The translations under genes and the position numbers were made by a program. Shown here in pieces: positions 44,786 to 54,510 of a DNA stretch of 59,303 nucleotides. Positions within the stretch are counted from its first letter, which is position 1. Every line of letters begins with the position of its first letter. This DNA comes from Pedobacter sp. ASV28 (GTDB lineage Bacteria > Bacteroidota > Bacteroidia > Sphingobacteriales > Sphingobacteriaceae), in assembly GCF_016428855.1 (NCBI RefSeq), contig NZ_JAELTN010000031.1:1-59303 (forward strand), written 5' to 3'. The notes below the pieces were generated by a model that was not told the origin of the DNA, searched no databases, and worked only from the letters and a program-made list of their open reading frames with translations.

Positions 44786-45823
44786 TTAAAAATTATTAGT
44801 CAACGCAATAACTATCCCTGTAACTATAATATTTGCAATGGCCAGTGGGATTAATGTTTTCCAACCTAAATTCATCAATTGATCGTAACGGAAACGTGGA
44901 ATGGTCCAACGTACCCACATAAAGAAAAAGATGAATGCAAATATTTTCATAAAGAATATAAATGTACCAAACAAAGGTGCCCATGTTGGTCCCCATTGGG
45001 CCGCAATATAATCCATACCTGGATAGTTGTAACCACCAAAGTATAATGCCGCCATTACAGTAGAGGAAACGAACATGTTGATATATTCGGCAAATAGGTA
45101 AAATCCTAATTTCATTGATGAATATTCCATGTGGTAACCACCGTTTAGCTCGGCCTCACATTCGGGCAGATCAAATGGTGCGCGGTTAGTTTCTGCAAAA
45201 GCACAAACCATAAAAATTAAGAAGCCCAACGGCTGATACCAAAAATTCCAATTAAAGCCATGTTGTTGCTCTACTATTTCTTTTAAACTCAGTGAATTAG
45301 AAACCAAAAGCAAGGCAATAATAGAAAGGCCCATGGCAATTTCATAACTGATATTTTGAGAAGCGGCACGTATAGCACTCAATAATGAATATTTATTATT
45401 AGAGGCCCAGCCACCAATCATTACGCCATAAACGCCCAAAGAAATTACGCCAAATATGTATAATAGACCCACATTGATATCAGTTACCTGCAAAGGAATT
45501 ACCCTATCTCCTATCACCATATCCTGTCCCCAAGGAATAACGGCCGTACCAATACAGGCACAAAGCATGGCCAAGCCTGGCCCAACCATAAACAGCCATT
45601 TATTCGCATTTGCAGGAATAATCTCTTCTTTCATGAACATTTTTACCCCATCGGCTAAAGGCTGCAGAATACCAAAAGGTCCAGCTCTATCGGGCCCTAA
45701 CCTATCCTGTAAAAAAGCGGCGACTTTACGTTCGGCATAAGTTGAATACATGGCAATAAGCAAGCTAATTGCAAATAATATTGTAATCAGCACAAACTTC
45801 TCTATAACAAAATTTATATCCAT
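44786..45823 (-). CDS. nuoH: NADH-quinone oxidoreductase subunit H
   Basis: 345 residues, eight helices. Quinone-site loops ERKVAAFLQDRLGPDRAG, FAETNRAPFDLPECEAEL and MKLGFYLFAEYINMF are conserved, as is RWTIPRFRYDQLMNLGWK. One-base overlap with nuoG (TAATG). Confidence 0.97.
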   Translation of the reverse strand: MDINFVIEKFVLITILFAISLLIAMYSTYAERKVAAFLQDRLGPDRAGPFGILQPLADGVKMFMKEEIIPANANKWLFMVGPGLAMLCACIGTAVIPWGQDMVIGDRVIPLQVTDINVGLLYIFGVISLGVYGVMIGGWASNNKYSLLSAIRAASQNISYEIAMGLSIIALLLVSNSLSLKEIVEQQHGFNWNFWYQPLGFLIFMVCAFAETNRAPFDLPECEAELNGGYHMEYSSMKLGFYLFAEYINMFVSSTVMAALYFGGYNYPGMDYIAAQWGPTWAPLFGTFIFFMKIFAFIFFFMWVRWTIPRFRYDQLMNLGWKTLIPLAIANIIVTGIVIALTNNF

Positions 45824-46833
45824 TAGAATTTAATGCTTTTTTCTAGTTCTCGTTTATTGGCTTCTTGTAAAGCTAAATTTTCCTTAATCACAGGAAGTGG
45901 TTTAAATGTTTCGTAATGATTTGAGGAGATTACCGAAGTATCTGAAATATGGGTAGGATGCTCTAATGTCCAGTCATTTGTTTTTTTCTTGTCGAAACGA
46001 CATTCGTTACAGATAAACTCTTCTACTTCACCATATTGGTCCTTACGTGCAGTGACACGCAAAACATCCTCTCCTTTATACCAAAGTGTCACCTTGCCAT
46101 TGCATTTTTCATGGGTACAGTTTCTATGGGCATCAATTGGTTTGGTAAACCATACGCGGTTCTTAAAACGAAAGGTCTTATCGGTCAATGCGCCCACGGG
46201 GCATACATCAATTACGTTCCCAGAAAAATCATTATCTACCGCAGTTTGTATGTAAGTGGAAATTTCTGAATGATCTCCTCTATTTAGAATACCGTGAACA
46301 CGTTTATTCGTAATTTGATCGGCAGTAAACACACAACGGTAGCATAAAATGCAACGGTTCATGTGCAACTGGATTTTATCCCCAATATCGATTCTATCGA
46401 AAGTACGGCGTTCAAATTCGTATCTCGTTTTTTGCAAACCATGTTCATAGCTCAAATTCTGCAAATCACACTCCCCAGCCTGATCACAAACGGGGCAATC
46501 TAAAGGGTGATTAATCAGTAGGATCTCTACCACGCCTGCACGAGCCTCTAATACTTCTGGAGAAGTAATATTCTGCACTTCCATACCATCCATCACAGTG
46601 GTACGACAAGATGCTACCAACTTAGGCATTGGCCGAGGATCTTTCTCAGACCCCTTGCTTACCTTCACAATGCAGGTACGGCATTTACCTCCACTTCCCT
46701 TCAATTTGGAATAATAGCACATGGCAGGAGGCACAATCTCTCCCCCAATTTGTCGGGCAGCATTTAAAATAGTAGTGCCTGGCTCTACCTCTACTGTTAT
46801 TCCATCTATGGTTACTTTAACTAAATCGCTCAT
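45823..46833 (-). CDS. nuoG: NADH-quinone oxidoreductase subunit G, short form
   Basis: 336 residues, far shorter than the ~900-residue E. coli subunit. It keeps the N-terminal 2Fe-2S domain (CYYSKLKGSGGKCRTC, VASCRT), the His-Cys motif (NHPLDCPVCDQAGECDLQ) and the 4Fe-4S domain (CILCYRC, VIDVCPVGALTDK), then a short CTHEKC/CNECR region, but lacks the large molybdopterin-oxidoreductase-like part. This is the form seen in Bacteroidota complex I. The frame is complete. Confidence 0.95.
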   Translation of the reverse strand: MSDLVKVTIDGITVEVEPGTTILNAARQIGGEIVPPAMCYYSKLKGSGGKCRTCIVKVSKGSEKDPRPMPKLVASCRTTVMDGMEVQNITSPEVLEARAGVVEILLINHPLDCPVCDQAGECDLQNLSYEHGLQKTRYEFERRTFDRIDIGDKIQLHMNRCILCYRCVFTADQITNKRVHGILNRGDHSEISTYIQTAVDNDFSGNVIDVCPVGALTDKTFRFKNRVWFTKPIDAHRNCTHEKCNGKVTLWYKGEDVLRVTARKDQYGEVEEFICNECRFDKKKTNDWTLEHPTHISDTSVISSNHYETFKPLPVIKENLALQEANKRELEKSIKF

Positions 46834-46835
46834 GG

Positions 46836-48209
46836 TTAAAGATTATCCTGTTTAACTTCTACTTGTTTTTCAATAGGATTAGCATAATTTGCTAAACCAT
46901 AATTGGTACTTTGACTTTTCATTGGCTCTTTAACGTGCCATTCAAATTCATCTCTGAAATGTCTGATGGCACTTGCTACCGGCCAAGCAGCTGCATCGCC
47001 CAGTGGACAAATGGTATTACCTTCTATTTTCCGCTGTACATCCCATAGTAGATCAATATCCTCCATGGTACCATGTCCATATTCAATTTTGTGCAATATC
47101 TTTTCCATCCATCCTGTTCCTTCACGACAAGGTGAACATTGACCACAACTTTCATGATGGTAGAAACGGGAGAAATTCCAAGTATTTCTAACAATACACT
47201 GGTCCTCATCAAAAGCAATAAAGCCTCCCGAACCCAACATTGTTCCCGTAGCAAATCCCCCTTCTGAAAGCGACTCGTAACTCATTAAACGAGGCTCTCC
47301 ATTGGCATACTTTAGGGTAAGGTTAGCAGGCAGTATTGGCACTGAAGAACCTCCGGCAACCGTTGCTTTCAGCTTTTTGCCGTTGGCAATACCTCCACAA
47401 TATTCATCAGAATAGATAAACTCTTCAACTGGTAAGCCTAGTTCAATTTCATAAACACCCGGTTTTACCAAGTTTCCAGAAGCGGATATTAACTTTGTTC
47501 CTGTGCTTCTTCCGATACCAATTTTTGCATATTCATCACCCCCATCATTGATGATTGGCACCACTGCGGCAATAGATTCAACATTATTAACCACCGTTGG
47601 ACAACCATATAGGCCCGCAATAGCTGGGAAAGGAGGTTTGATACGTGGGTTTCCTCTCTTACCTTCTAACGATTCCAATAAGGCTGTTTCTTCCCCGCAG
47701 ATATAAGCTCCGCCTCCTGGCTGAACATATAATTCTAAATTATAGCCGGTACCTAATATATTTTTACCTAAAAAGCCTGCTGCTCTAGCTTCTTCAATTG
47801 CTCTTTCTAGTATCCTGATCTGTGGCATCATCTCACCACGAACATAGATATAAGAGGTATTTGCTCCCAAAGCATAACTTGCTACAATCATTCCCTCTAT
47901 TAAAGCATGAGGAATGTGGGTCATTAAAAATCTATCCTTGAAAGTGCCCGGCTCCGATTCGTCGGCATTACAAACAAGATAGCGCGCTACCCCTTCTGGT
48001 TTTGCCAAAAAACTCCATTTCATTCCCGTAGGGAAACCTGCCCCACCTCTACCTCTTAAACCTGATTTCTTTACCTCCTCCACTACATCATCGGGAGTTA
48101 AGGTCTTTAATGCTTTTTCAACAGCTCGGTAACCGCCTTTTTGACGATAAACCTCTAGCGTATTGATACCAGGCACATTGATATGTTCTAATAATAGTTT
48201 ACGAGCCAT
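46836..48209 (-). CDS. nuoF: NADH-quinone oxidoreductase subunit F (NADH/FMN-binding)
   Basis: 457 residues. GLRGRGGAGFPTGMKWSF binds NADH, YVQPGGGAYICGEETALLES is the FMN-side motif, and SCGQCSPCREGTGW with CPLGDAAAWPV holds cluster N3. It takes electrons from NADH. Overlaps nuoE stop by one base. Confidence 0.98.
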   Translation of the reverse strand: MARKLLLEHINVPGINTLEVYRQKGGYRAVEKALKTLTPDDVVEEVKKSGLRGRGGAGFPTGMKWSFLAKPEGVARYLVCNADESEPGTFKDRFLMTHIPHALIEGMIVASYALGANTSYIYVRGEMMPQIRILERAIEEARAAGFLGKNILGTGYNLELYVQPGGGAYICGEETALLESLEGKRGNPRIKPPFPAIAGLYGCPTVVNNVESIAAVVPIINDGGDEYAKIGIGRSTGTKLISASGNLVKPGVYEIELGLPVEEFIYSDEYCGGIANGKKLKATVAGGSSVPILPANLTLKYANGEPRLMSYESLSEGGFATGTMLGSGGFIAFDEDQCIVRNTWNFSRFYHHESCGQCSPCREGTGWMEKILHKIEYGHGTMEDIDLLWDVQRKIEGNTICPLGDAAAWPVASAIRHFRDEFEWHVKEPMKSQSTNYGLANYANPIEKQVEVKQDNL

Positions 48210-48721
48210 TATTTCTTGCGTAAATCGTCAATTAATTTGTTTACCGACTCTTCAGTCAAGTTTTCATAGAAGGTATATTCTGGACCAATCTGTAAAACCG
48301 GGCCAAAACCACAGGCTGCCAAACACTCTACCCCTCTCCAACTGAACAAGCCATCTGCAGTAACCTCTCCTTCTTTCACCCCTAACCTGGTTTCTATATG
48401 GTTCATTATCTTTTCAGCACCTACCAAGCAGCATGGGCCTGTTCTGCAAACCTCTAACACATACTTCCCTTTGGGTTGAAGGAAATACATGGTATAAAAA
48501 CTGGCCACCTCATAAACTTCGATGGGTTCTATAGCAAGGTATTCTGCCACTTTATCCATTGCTGGCACACTTGTCCAACCATATTCTGCCTGAACCAAGT
48601 GCAAAATCGGCAATAAGGCCGATTTCTGTTTTCCTTCTGGATAACGTTTAACTATTTCATCAAATTTTTCTAACAAAGCTGATGAAAATTCTACAGGTTG
48701 TGTTTCTTCTACTTTAAGCAT
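48209..48721 (-). CDS. nuoE: NADH-quinone oxidoreductase subunit E (2Fe-2S)
   Basis: 170 residues, thioredoxin-like ferredoxin. Cluster N1a ligands in EVCRTGPCCLVGAEK and ECLAACGFGPVLQI. It overlaps nuoD by 8 bases. With NuoF and the short NuoG it makes the NADH-oxidising module. Confidence 0.97.
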   Translation of the reverse strand: MLKVEETQPVEFSSALLEKFDEIVKRYPEGKQKSALLPILHLVQAEYGWTSVPAMDKVAEYLAIEPIEVYEVASFYTMYFLQPKGKYVLEVCRTGPCCLVGAEKIMNHIETRLGVKEGEVTADGLFSWRGVECLAACGFGPVLQIGPEYTFYENLTEESVNKLIDDLRKK

Positions 48722-49928
48722 CTAATTCTCCTGCAATAATGTTCATACTACTCATGTTGATAATGGCATCAGACAACAACATGCCTTCGCTCATTTTAGC
48801 ATACATTGAGTAATTAATAAAACTTGGCCTTCTAAAATGTAAGCGGTAAGGTGTTCTGCCTCCATCGTTTATTAAATAAAATCCAAGTTCACCGTTACCA
48901 CCTTCAACAGCATGGTAAACCTCCGCTTTAGGTGCATCAATTTCTCCCATCACAATTTTAAAATGATAGATCAATGCTTCCATATTGTTATAAACTTCTT
49001 CTTTTCCAGGCAGATAAAAATCTGGAACGTCGGCATGGAATATCCCCTTAGGCTCAGTTTTCACTTTTTCCAAAGCCTGTTCTATGATACGGATACTCTG
49101 CCACATTTCTTCATTGCGGACCAGGTATCTATCAAAAACATCTCCACTGGTTCCTACCGGAACTTCAAAGTCAAAATCTTGGTATGAAGAATAAGGCTCA
49201 CTTACCCTAACGTCATAATCAATTCCAGTGGCACGCAATAAAGGGCCTGTCCAACTATAATTTAATGCAGCCTCTTGAGTAACCTCTGCTACACCCGCTG
49301 TACGATCTATAAAAATACGGTTACGGTTCAACAAGCTTTCAAATTCTCTTAAGGCTACCGGAAACTCTTTTAAAAACTTATTGATCTTGGCAAAGGCTAT
49401 CTCATTGAAATCTCTTTCCAAGCCACCTATACGGCCAATGTTAGTGGTTAAACGAGCACCACAGATTTCCTCAAAAATCTCATAGATATGTTCTCTAAAT
49501 TGAAAAAGGTAAAGGAAGGTTGTAGTCGCTCCAGTATCCTGGGCAATGATGGTATTACAAATGATATGATCGGAAATACGCGATAGCTCCATAATGATTA
49601 CCCTCAAATAATCAACCCGCTTAGGGATTTGAATATTCAACAGCTTTTCTACCGTCATGTGCCAGCCCATATTATTGATAGGCGACGAACAATAATTTAA
49701 ACGATCGGTTAAAGGGGTAATCTGATAAAATGGGCGATGCTCTGCAATCTTTTCAAAAGCTCGGTGAATATAACCAATGGTAGACACTCCACTTACAATC
49801 CGCTCTCCGTCCATCTGCAAAACATTTTGAAAAACCCCATGTGTTGCAGGGTGCGTTGGCCCTAGGTTTAAGGTAACCAACTCACTTTGTGGGTCATTAT
49901 CTGTATATACTGGATGATTATGTGCCAT
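48714..49928 (-). CDS. nuoD: NADH-quinone oxidoreductase subunit D (49-kDa)
   Basis: 404 residues. NLGPTHPATHGVFQNVLQ carries the quinone-site His, IGYIHRAFEKIAE and NRIFIDRTAGVAEVTQ are conserved, and the C-terminus ends MNIIAGELDA. nuoC and nuoD are separate genes here, unlike the fused form of E. coli. Confidence 0.98.
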   Translation of the reverse strand: MAHNHPVYTDNDPQSELVTLNLGPTHPATHGVFQNVLQMDGERIVSGVSTIGYIHRAFEKIAEHRPFYQITPLTDRLNYCSSPINNMGWHMTVEKLLNIQIPKRVDYLRVIIMELSRISDHIICNTIIAQDTGATTTFLYLFQFREHIYEIFEEICGARLTTNIGRIGGLERDFNEIAFAKINKFLKEFPVALREFESLLNRNRIFIDRTAGVAEVTQEAALNYSWTGPLLRATGIDYDVRVSEPYSSYQDFDFEVPVGTSGDVFDRYLVRNEEMWQSIRIIEQALEKVKTEPKGIFHADVPDFYLPGKEEVYNNMEALIYHFKIVMGEIDAPKAEVYHAVEGGNGELGFYLINDGGRTPYRLHFRRPSFINYSMYAKMSEGMLLSDAIINMSSMNIIAGELDA

Positions 49929-49933
49929 ACGTA

Positions 49934-50434
49934 TTATCTACCAAAATATTCGTCTTTTTTATCTACTCTATTTGGATCTTCCAATGGGTATTGCTTAAGC
50001 ATAGGGTGCACAATCAGGTCATCCATATTCAATATCCTTTTCAAATTTGGATGTCCTTCAAACTTCACCCCAAAAAAATCATAAGTTTCTCTTTCCATCC
50101 AGTTGGCCCCATTCCATAATGTAGTAGCAGTAGGAATTTTAGCTTCTCTTTCGTTCAAGAATACCTTTATTCTTATTCTTATGCCGCCAACCATACTATG
50201 CAAATGGTAAACGACCGCAATTTGTTCCTTCTCTGGGTAATGTACCGCTGTAATATCTGTTAGAAAATTAAAAGTGATTTTTTCATTCTCTTTAAGAAAA
50301 GTGAGCACATCAATGATCTTCTCTTTAGTCGTAGAGAAGGTTAATAAGCCATATGGCTCAGAAACATCAAATAGCTGTTCGCCAAAATTATGGCCAAGTA
50401 GATCAATTATTTCTGTATTTGTTGCTTTAGCCAT
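49934..50434 (-). CDS. nuoC: NADH-quinone oxidoreductase subunit C (30-kDa)
   Basis: 166 residues. YPEKEQIAVVYHLHSM and NWMERETYDFFGVKFEGHPNLKR read as the conserved 30-kDa signature region, ending in the PLEDPNRVDKKDEYF tail. Overlaps nuoB stop by one base. Confidence 0.97.
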   Translation of the reverse strand: MAKATNTEIIDLLGHNFGEQLFDVSEPYGLLTFSTTKEKIIDVLTFLKENEKITFNFLTDITAVHYPEKEQIAVVYHLHSMVGGIRIRIKVFLNEREAKIPTATTLWNGANWMERETYDFFGVKFEGHPNLKRILNMDDLIVHPMLKQYPLEDPNRVDKKDEYFGR

Positions 50435-50976
50435 TATTGTATTCCGTAACTAGCCAACATTTCTTTATATTCAGTAGAGTACCTTCTTCTTCCAGATTCA
50501 TTTTTCACCAGTTCCTGTATCTTTGTAAAGCCATCTAAAATAGCTTCTGGCCTCGGCGGACAACCAGGCACATAAACATCTACCGGGATGATCTCATCTA
50601 TGCCCTGAAGCACAGAATAGGTATCAAATATACCCCCACTAGAAGCACAGGCACCCACAGCCATTACCCATCTAGGCTCTGCCATTTGAAGGTATACTTG
50701 CTTTAAAACCGGCCCCATTTTTTTTGCAATGGTTCCCATGACCATTAACACATCGGCCTGTCTTGGCGAAAAGCTTAACCTTTCAGAGCCAAAGCGGCCA
50801 AAATCATAATGTGAACCCATGGTTGCCATAAATTCAATGCCACAACAAGAAGTAGCAAATGGCAGGGGCCATAAAGAATGTGAGCGAGCCAAACCTATCA
50901 CCTTATCTAAGGAAGTAGCAAAAAAGCCATTACCTTCAATACCAGGGGGCGCCTCAACTATATTGATTTCACTCAT
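50434..50976 (-). CDS. nuoB: NADH-quinone oxidoreductase subunit B (4Fe-4S N2)
   Basis: 180 residues. The tandem Cys of N2 in [15 protein letters not shown], the later Cys in [12 protein letters not shown] and [14 protein letters not shown] are all present. NuoB passes electrons to quinone. The 131 bases before it, to nuoA, hold a small TGCTTG/CAAGCA hairpin (50992-51019). Confidence 0.98.
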   Translation of the reverse strand: MSEINIVEAPPGIEGNGFFATSLDKVIGLARSHSLWPLPFATSCCGIEFMATMGSHYDFGRFGSERLSFSPRQADVLMVMGTIAKKMGPVLKQVYLQMAEPRWVMAVGACASSGGIFDTYSVLQGIDEIIPVDVYVPGCPPRPEAILDGFTKIQELVKNESGRRRYSTEYKEMLASYGIQ

Positions 50977-51107
50977 GTCTTAAACAAAAAATGCTTGCCC
51001 TAACTAACTAAGACAAGCAACAAATTTACAATATTTACTAGGAATTGGGTTAAACGATCATCATTTAGAAACAATCTAAATAGCTAAAACAACAATGTGT
51101 TTAATGT

Positions 51108-51479
51108 TTAATTCCACTCTAAAGCTTTCTTTTTCAAGATATAGATAAAGCCTAATAAAAGGGTTCCCATGAAAATAAACATTTCTATGATACCATTCCA
51201 TCCAAGCGTTCTAAAGTTAACCGCCCAAGGGTACATAAAGATGACTTCCACATCAAACAATACAAATAGAATGGCTACCAAAAAGTACTTGATAGAAAAA
51301 GGCTGACGGGCATTACCCACCACTTTAATTCCTGACTCAAAAGTAGCTAACTTATCTTCCGTTTTTCGTCTAGGCCCCAAAAGATGCGTAGCAAACAAGG
51401 TGACTACTACAAATCCCAAAGCAACAATTACCTGAAAAATAATAGGTATAAAATCCTGTGCTGTACTCTGTGCTTCCAT
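51108..51479 (-). CDS. nuoA: NADH-quinone oxidoreductase subunit A
   Basis: 123 residues, three membrane helices; FLVAILFVLFDVEVIFMYPW is the family signature. First gene of the operon; the promoter region lies between it and the terminator at 51513-51541. Confidence 0.96.
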   Translation of the reverse strand: MEAQSTAQDFIPIIFQVIVALGFVVVTLFATHLLGPRRKTEDKLATFESGIKVVGNARQPFSIKYFLVAILFVLFDVEVIFMYPWAVNFRTLGWNGIIEMFIFMGTLLLGFIYILKKKALEWN

Positions 51480-51512
51480 ATCAATTAAAATAGTTGAGGC
51501 AAAATTAAAATA

Positions 51513-51541
51513 AAAAGGCAGGATTACAAATCCTGCCTTTT
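51513..51541. terminator. Hairpin terminator between the TPR gene and nuoA
   Basis: A perfect 13-base stem AAAAGGCAGGATT/AATCCTGCCTTTT with an ACA loop. It ends transcription of the upstream tonB-TPR operon just before the nuo promoter. Confidence 0.9.
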
Positions 51542-51558
51542 ACATCTCCTTAAAAGTT

Positions 51559-53274
51559 TTATTTTTTAATTGGTGTTTTTTTTGCTGGCGTTGCTGGACC
51601 AGACAGATATTTCAAGTTATCTAAAGCAAGTGTATTTTGTGGATCTATTGCTAAAACCTTGTTAAAATATTCTTTCGCTTTTTCTTTATCTGTTGACGCA
51701 TACAATGCACCTATGTAGTTATAAGCCTCGACCAAACCTTTTTGGTTGATAGGCGTAGAAGCTTTTTCTGGCTTATCTACAGTTACCATTTGGATATATT
51801 TCTCAAAATGAGGTATAGCAATGCCTTTTGGTTCCTTAACGTCATCCATCAATCTAATGGTACGAGCACGATATAGTTGTGCAGCTTCATATTCTGGTGC
51901 CAATTCTAAAAGCTTAACAAAAGCCGAATCTGCCGCCTTTAGCAAGTTCACATTTTCTCCTTTAGAACTTACATAGTTAGAAGTACCTAAATAGTAATAA
52001 GCCATGGCCAAAGAAGGATTCTTTGAATTTAAGTTAACCACTCTATTATATACAGAAGCCGCTTTAGGGAAGTTTTTATCTGTAAAATACTTTAGACCAA
52101 CTGCAGCTAATTCCTCTACTTTTGTCGAATCAAGTTCCACACCTTTGGTAATGTTAACTACCGCTAAACTGTCTTGTCCTGTGGCCAATTGAGCTTTACC
52201 TAAATATAAATAATCTGAACCTATGATACGTGAAGCATCTTGGGTTCTTGCGAAAAGCTGATTCATATATTTGATACCTTGCTCATAGTTTTTGTTTTCA
52301 ACGGCAGAATACCCTCTCATCCTGGTTACCACAAAGGTTTTAGGATTTTTAGGGTCAGGAGCATTCAAAGTAGCTACTTCTTTTTCCAAAGTGGCAAAAT
52401 CACTGGCGTAAACTAAAAACTGGGCATAACGCAAACGTGAGTCAAAAGATTTATCGGTTAAGTCCAGGTATTTCCTCATGTTTTCAAGGGCTTCTGCTCT
52501 TTTTGCATTACCGTTTTTCGGATCTGCAAAAGACCATTGCATTTGTGTTTCCGCCAATTCGCGATAAGCAGGACCATAATTAGGATCTGCAGCAATTACT
52601 TTCTTGATTTCTACTTCTGCTTCAGGAAATGCGAAAGCTTCTTTGTACATCTTTCCAATTTGCACATTTGCACGATACAGGCTTGGATTAATGTCCAAGG
52701 CCCTCAAATATTGAGGATATGCTTCTGTATTTTTTTTCTGCATGGCATAAAAATCTGCCAAGGCCAAGAAAGTTTCCGGATCTTTATCTTTTGCATCTAG
52801 CTCATCTGCTTTTTGTAAATTCGGTAGTGCTGCTGCATAATCAGGTGTTTTTTGATCAATATAAGCCCTACCAATACCCAAATAGGTCAAATAATTTTTA
52901 GCGCCCAATTGTAAAGCCTTATCAAAATTGGTTTTCGCATTAGTTGCATTACCTTCTATCAAATCGGCTTGACCCAAACCAACAAAGTTTAGTGCATTTT
53001 TAGGATCAGCTGTGGTTCCATTTGTGAAAGCTGCTCTGGCAGAATCTATATCCTCAGTTAATAAATAAACTTTACCAAGGTTAAAATAATTATCGCCTTG
53101 TTTTGCCTGATTGGCAACTAAGGTCTTAAGCATAGAGGTTGCTTTTTGATACTGTTCAGCATCAATAGCTTTTTTAGCGTCGGCTAAACTTTGAGCAAAC
53201 GAGGCAGTACTACCCATCATTAATAAGCCTACGGCAAAGGCTATGTTCTTCTTAATCGTTTTCATTGTCTCCAT
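51559..53274 (-). CDS. Tetratricopeptide-repeat protein of the tonB operon
   Basis: 571 residues with a signal peptide (FAVGLLMMGSTASFAQ). Repeated TPR motifs cover most of it, for example GDNYFNLGKVYLLTEDIDSA, NFVGLGQADLIEGNATNAK, YRANVQIGKMYKEAFAFPEA and VEAYNYIGALYASTDKEKA. The end is KKTPIKK. Likely a periplasmic scaffold. Last in the exbB-exbD-exbD-tonB-PstS group. Confidence 0.92.
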   Translation of the reverse strand: METMKTIKKNIAFAVGLLMMGSTASFAQSLADAKKAIDAEQYQKATSMLKTLVANQAKQGDNYFNLGKVYLLTEDIDSARAAFTNGTTADPKNALNFVGLGQADLIEGNATNAKTNFDKALQLGAKNYLTYLGIGRAYIDQKTPDYAAALPNLQKADELDAKDKDPETFLALADFYAMQKKNTEAYPQYLRALDINPSLYRANVQIGKMYKEAFAFPEAEVEIKKVIAADPNYGPAYRELAETQMQWSFADPKNGNAKRAEALENMRKYLDLTDKSFDSRLRYAQFLVYASDFATLEKEVATLNAPDPKNPKTFVVTRMRGYSAVENKNYEQGIKYMNQLFARTQDASRIIGSDYLYLGKAQLATGQDSLAVVNITKGVELDSTKVEELAAVGLKYFTDKNFPKAASVYNRVVNLNSKNPSLAMAYYYLGTSNYVSSKGENVNLLKAADSAFVKLLELAPEYEAAQLYRARTIRLMDDVKEPKGIAIPHFEKYIQMVTVDKPEKASTPINQKGLVEAYNYIGALYASTDKEKAKEYFNKVLAIDPQNTLALDNLKYLSGPATPAKKTPIKK

Positions 53275-53341
53275 TTGTTAATCGAAATAACTGTTTTACT
53301 GCTTGGATATACAGCGTTCTCTATTTCTCTAAGTTGAAAAA

Positions 53342-54265
53342 TTAATTTTTAGTTGTAGTTTTTAAGTTAAATTCTCTAGTCATTATCTTATGTGGACCTA
53401 GTCCTGATTTGAGTACAATTAACTGGCCACGTGGGCTAGCTAACCAATTTGCAAATCCTGTGCCTAAACCGTCACGGCCTTCGGCATTTATAAGGTAAAT
53501 ATTTCTCAGGAACGGATATTTTCCATTAATGAGGTTTTCTTGTTTAGGTTGGTAATACGCATCATCTCCCTTTTTTCCCGCAAGGTTTTTCACACCCAAC
53601 GTTTTTACCTTAGGCAAATATGCAGAAATATTTTTATTATTTTCCAAGAGCCAATTTACACCTACTACACCTATATAACCTTTATTTTCAGCAACGTATT
53701 TAATTACGTCATTGTTGTTCTGCAAGGTATAAATTCCAGATTTGGGCAATTTATCTACCTTAGCCGAATCCATAAAATACCTGATCGTACTGGATAATGC
53801 GTTATCAAAAACCAACTTTCTATTGGCGTCGGCTGTTCCTTTTACGATATCATACACTTCCTTTGCCGTTATAGTAGAATCATTATCGGCAACATTAGCG
53901 ATCAATGCTATGCCATCAATGCCAAAGCGATCGGTAAATACGGGTATTTCGAGTTTCTTAAAAACACTCAGCTCGCCAGGTTTGAGCATTCTAGAAAGCA
54001 CCATCATTTTCACTTCTCTTTTCAGAAATAAGGGAATGATCTTGTTTTCGTTTCCTAAGATAGTTTCTATTTTCGTTTCGGGATACTCACTCTTAAAAAC
54101 TTGGATCTGGTCATCCAAAATCCTCGAAAATGATTCATCAACTAATAATTTCGTGGTTCCCGAAGTTCTTGTTTCCTTTACCGAATCCTTATTTGTTTTT
54201 CTATTGCAAGAAATACAAACAAGCAAAAAAAGTGCTAAGAAAACTAAAGCTGAAATCTTCCTCAT
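53342..54265 (-). CDS. PstS-like phosphate/anion-binding lipoprotein
   Basis: 307 residues; lipoprotein signal ending in the Cys of LVCISC. The PBP type II fold features include RILDDQIQVFKSEYPETK, RFGIDGIALIANVAD, TAKEVYDIVKG and ENKGYIGVVGVNWLLENN. No transporter components are nearby; it is inside a TonB operon, so it is more likely a TonB-system accessory than an ABC transporter subunit. Overlaps the small membrane gene by 4 bases. Confidence 0.88.
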   Translation of the reverse strand: MRKISALVFLALFLLVCISCNRKTNKDSVKETRTSGTTKLLVDESFSRILDDQIQVFKSEYPETKIETILGNENKIIPLFLKREVKMMVLSRMLKPGELSVFKKLEIPVFTDRFGIDGIALIANVADNDSTITAKEVYDIVKGTADANRKLVFDNALSSTIRYFMDSAKVDKLPKSGIYTLQNNNDVIKYVAENKGYIGVVGVNWLLENNKNISAYLPKVKTLGVKNLAGKKGDDAYYQPKQENLINGKYPFLRNIYLINAEGRDGLGTGFANWLASPRGQLIVLKSGLGPHKIMTREFNLKTTTKN

Positions 54266-54504
54266 TCTTCGATTCTGTTATCTCTTATTATTCTAAAAAA
54301 CCTAATTGCAGCATATACAATCAACACTATAGCGAAGGCAATCTGATATTTTCTTGGAAACCGATCAGGATCAAGCCCTAATAAATCGCTGAAGAAAATG
54401 AGCACGATACTGATGCCAAGATAAATGACCATCATGGCAAGTCCTAAAATAAACAGAAATCGCTGTTGAGGCGATTTCTGTTTGGAATTATTGAAATTAA
54501 ACAT
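54262..54504 (-). CDS. Small two-helix membrane protein
   Basis: 80 residues; two hydrophobic helices (FLFILGLAMMVIYLGISIVLIF and IAFAIVLIVYAAIRFFRII), with a charged N-terminus and C-terminus. Function unknown. Lies between tonB and the PstS-like gene in one transcript. Confidence 0.8.
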   Translation of the reverse strand: MFNFNNSKQKSPQQRFLFILGLAMMVIYLGISIVLIFFSDLLGLDPDRFPRKYQIAFAIVLIVYAAIRFFRIIRDNRIEE

Positions 54505-54510
54505 GCTTAA

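Noticed and set aside
53742..54296. 184-codon plus-strand frame opposite the PstS-like gene
   Set aside because: The minus-strand gene has a lipobox and a clear binding-protein fold, so this is a shadow.
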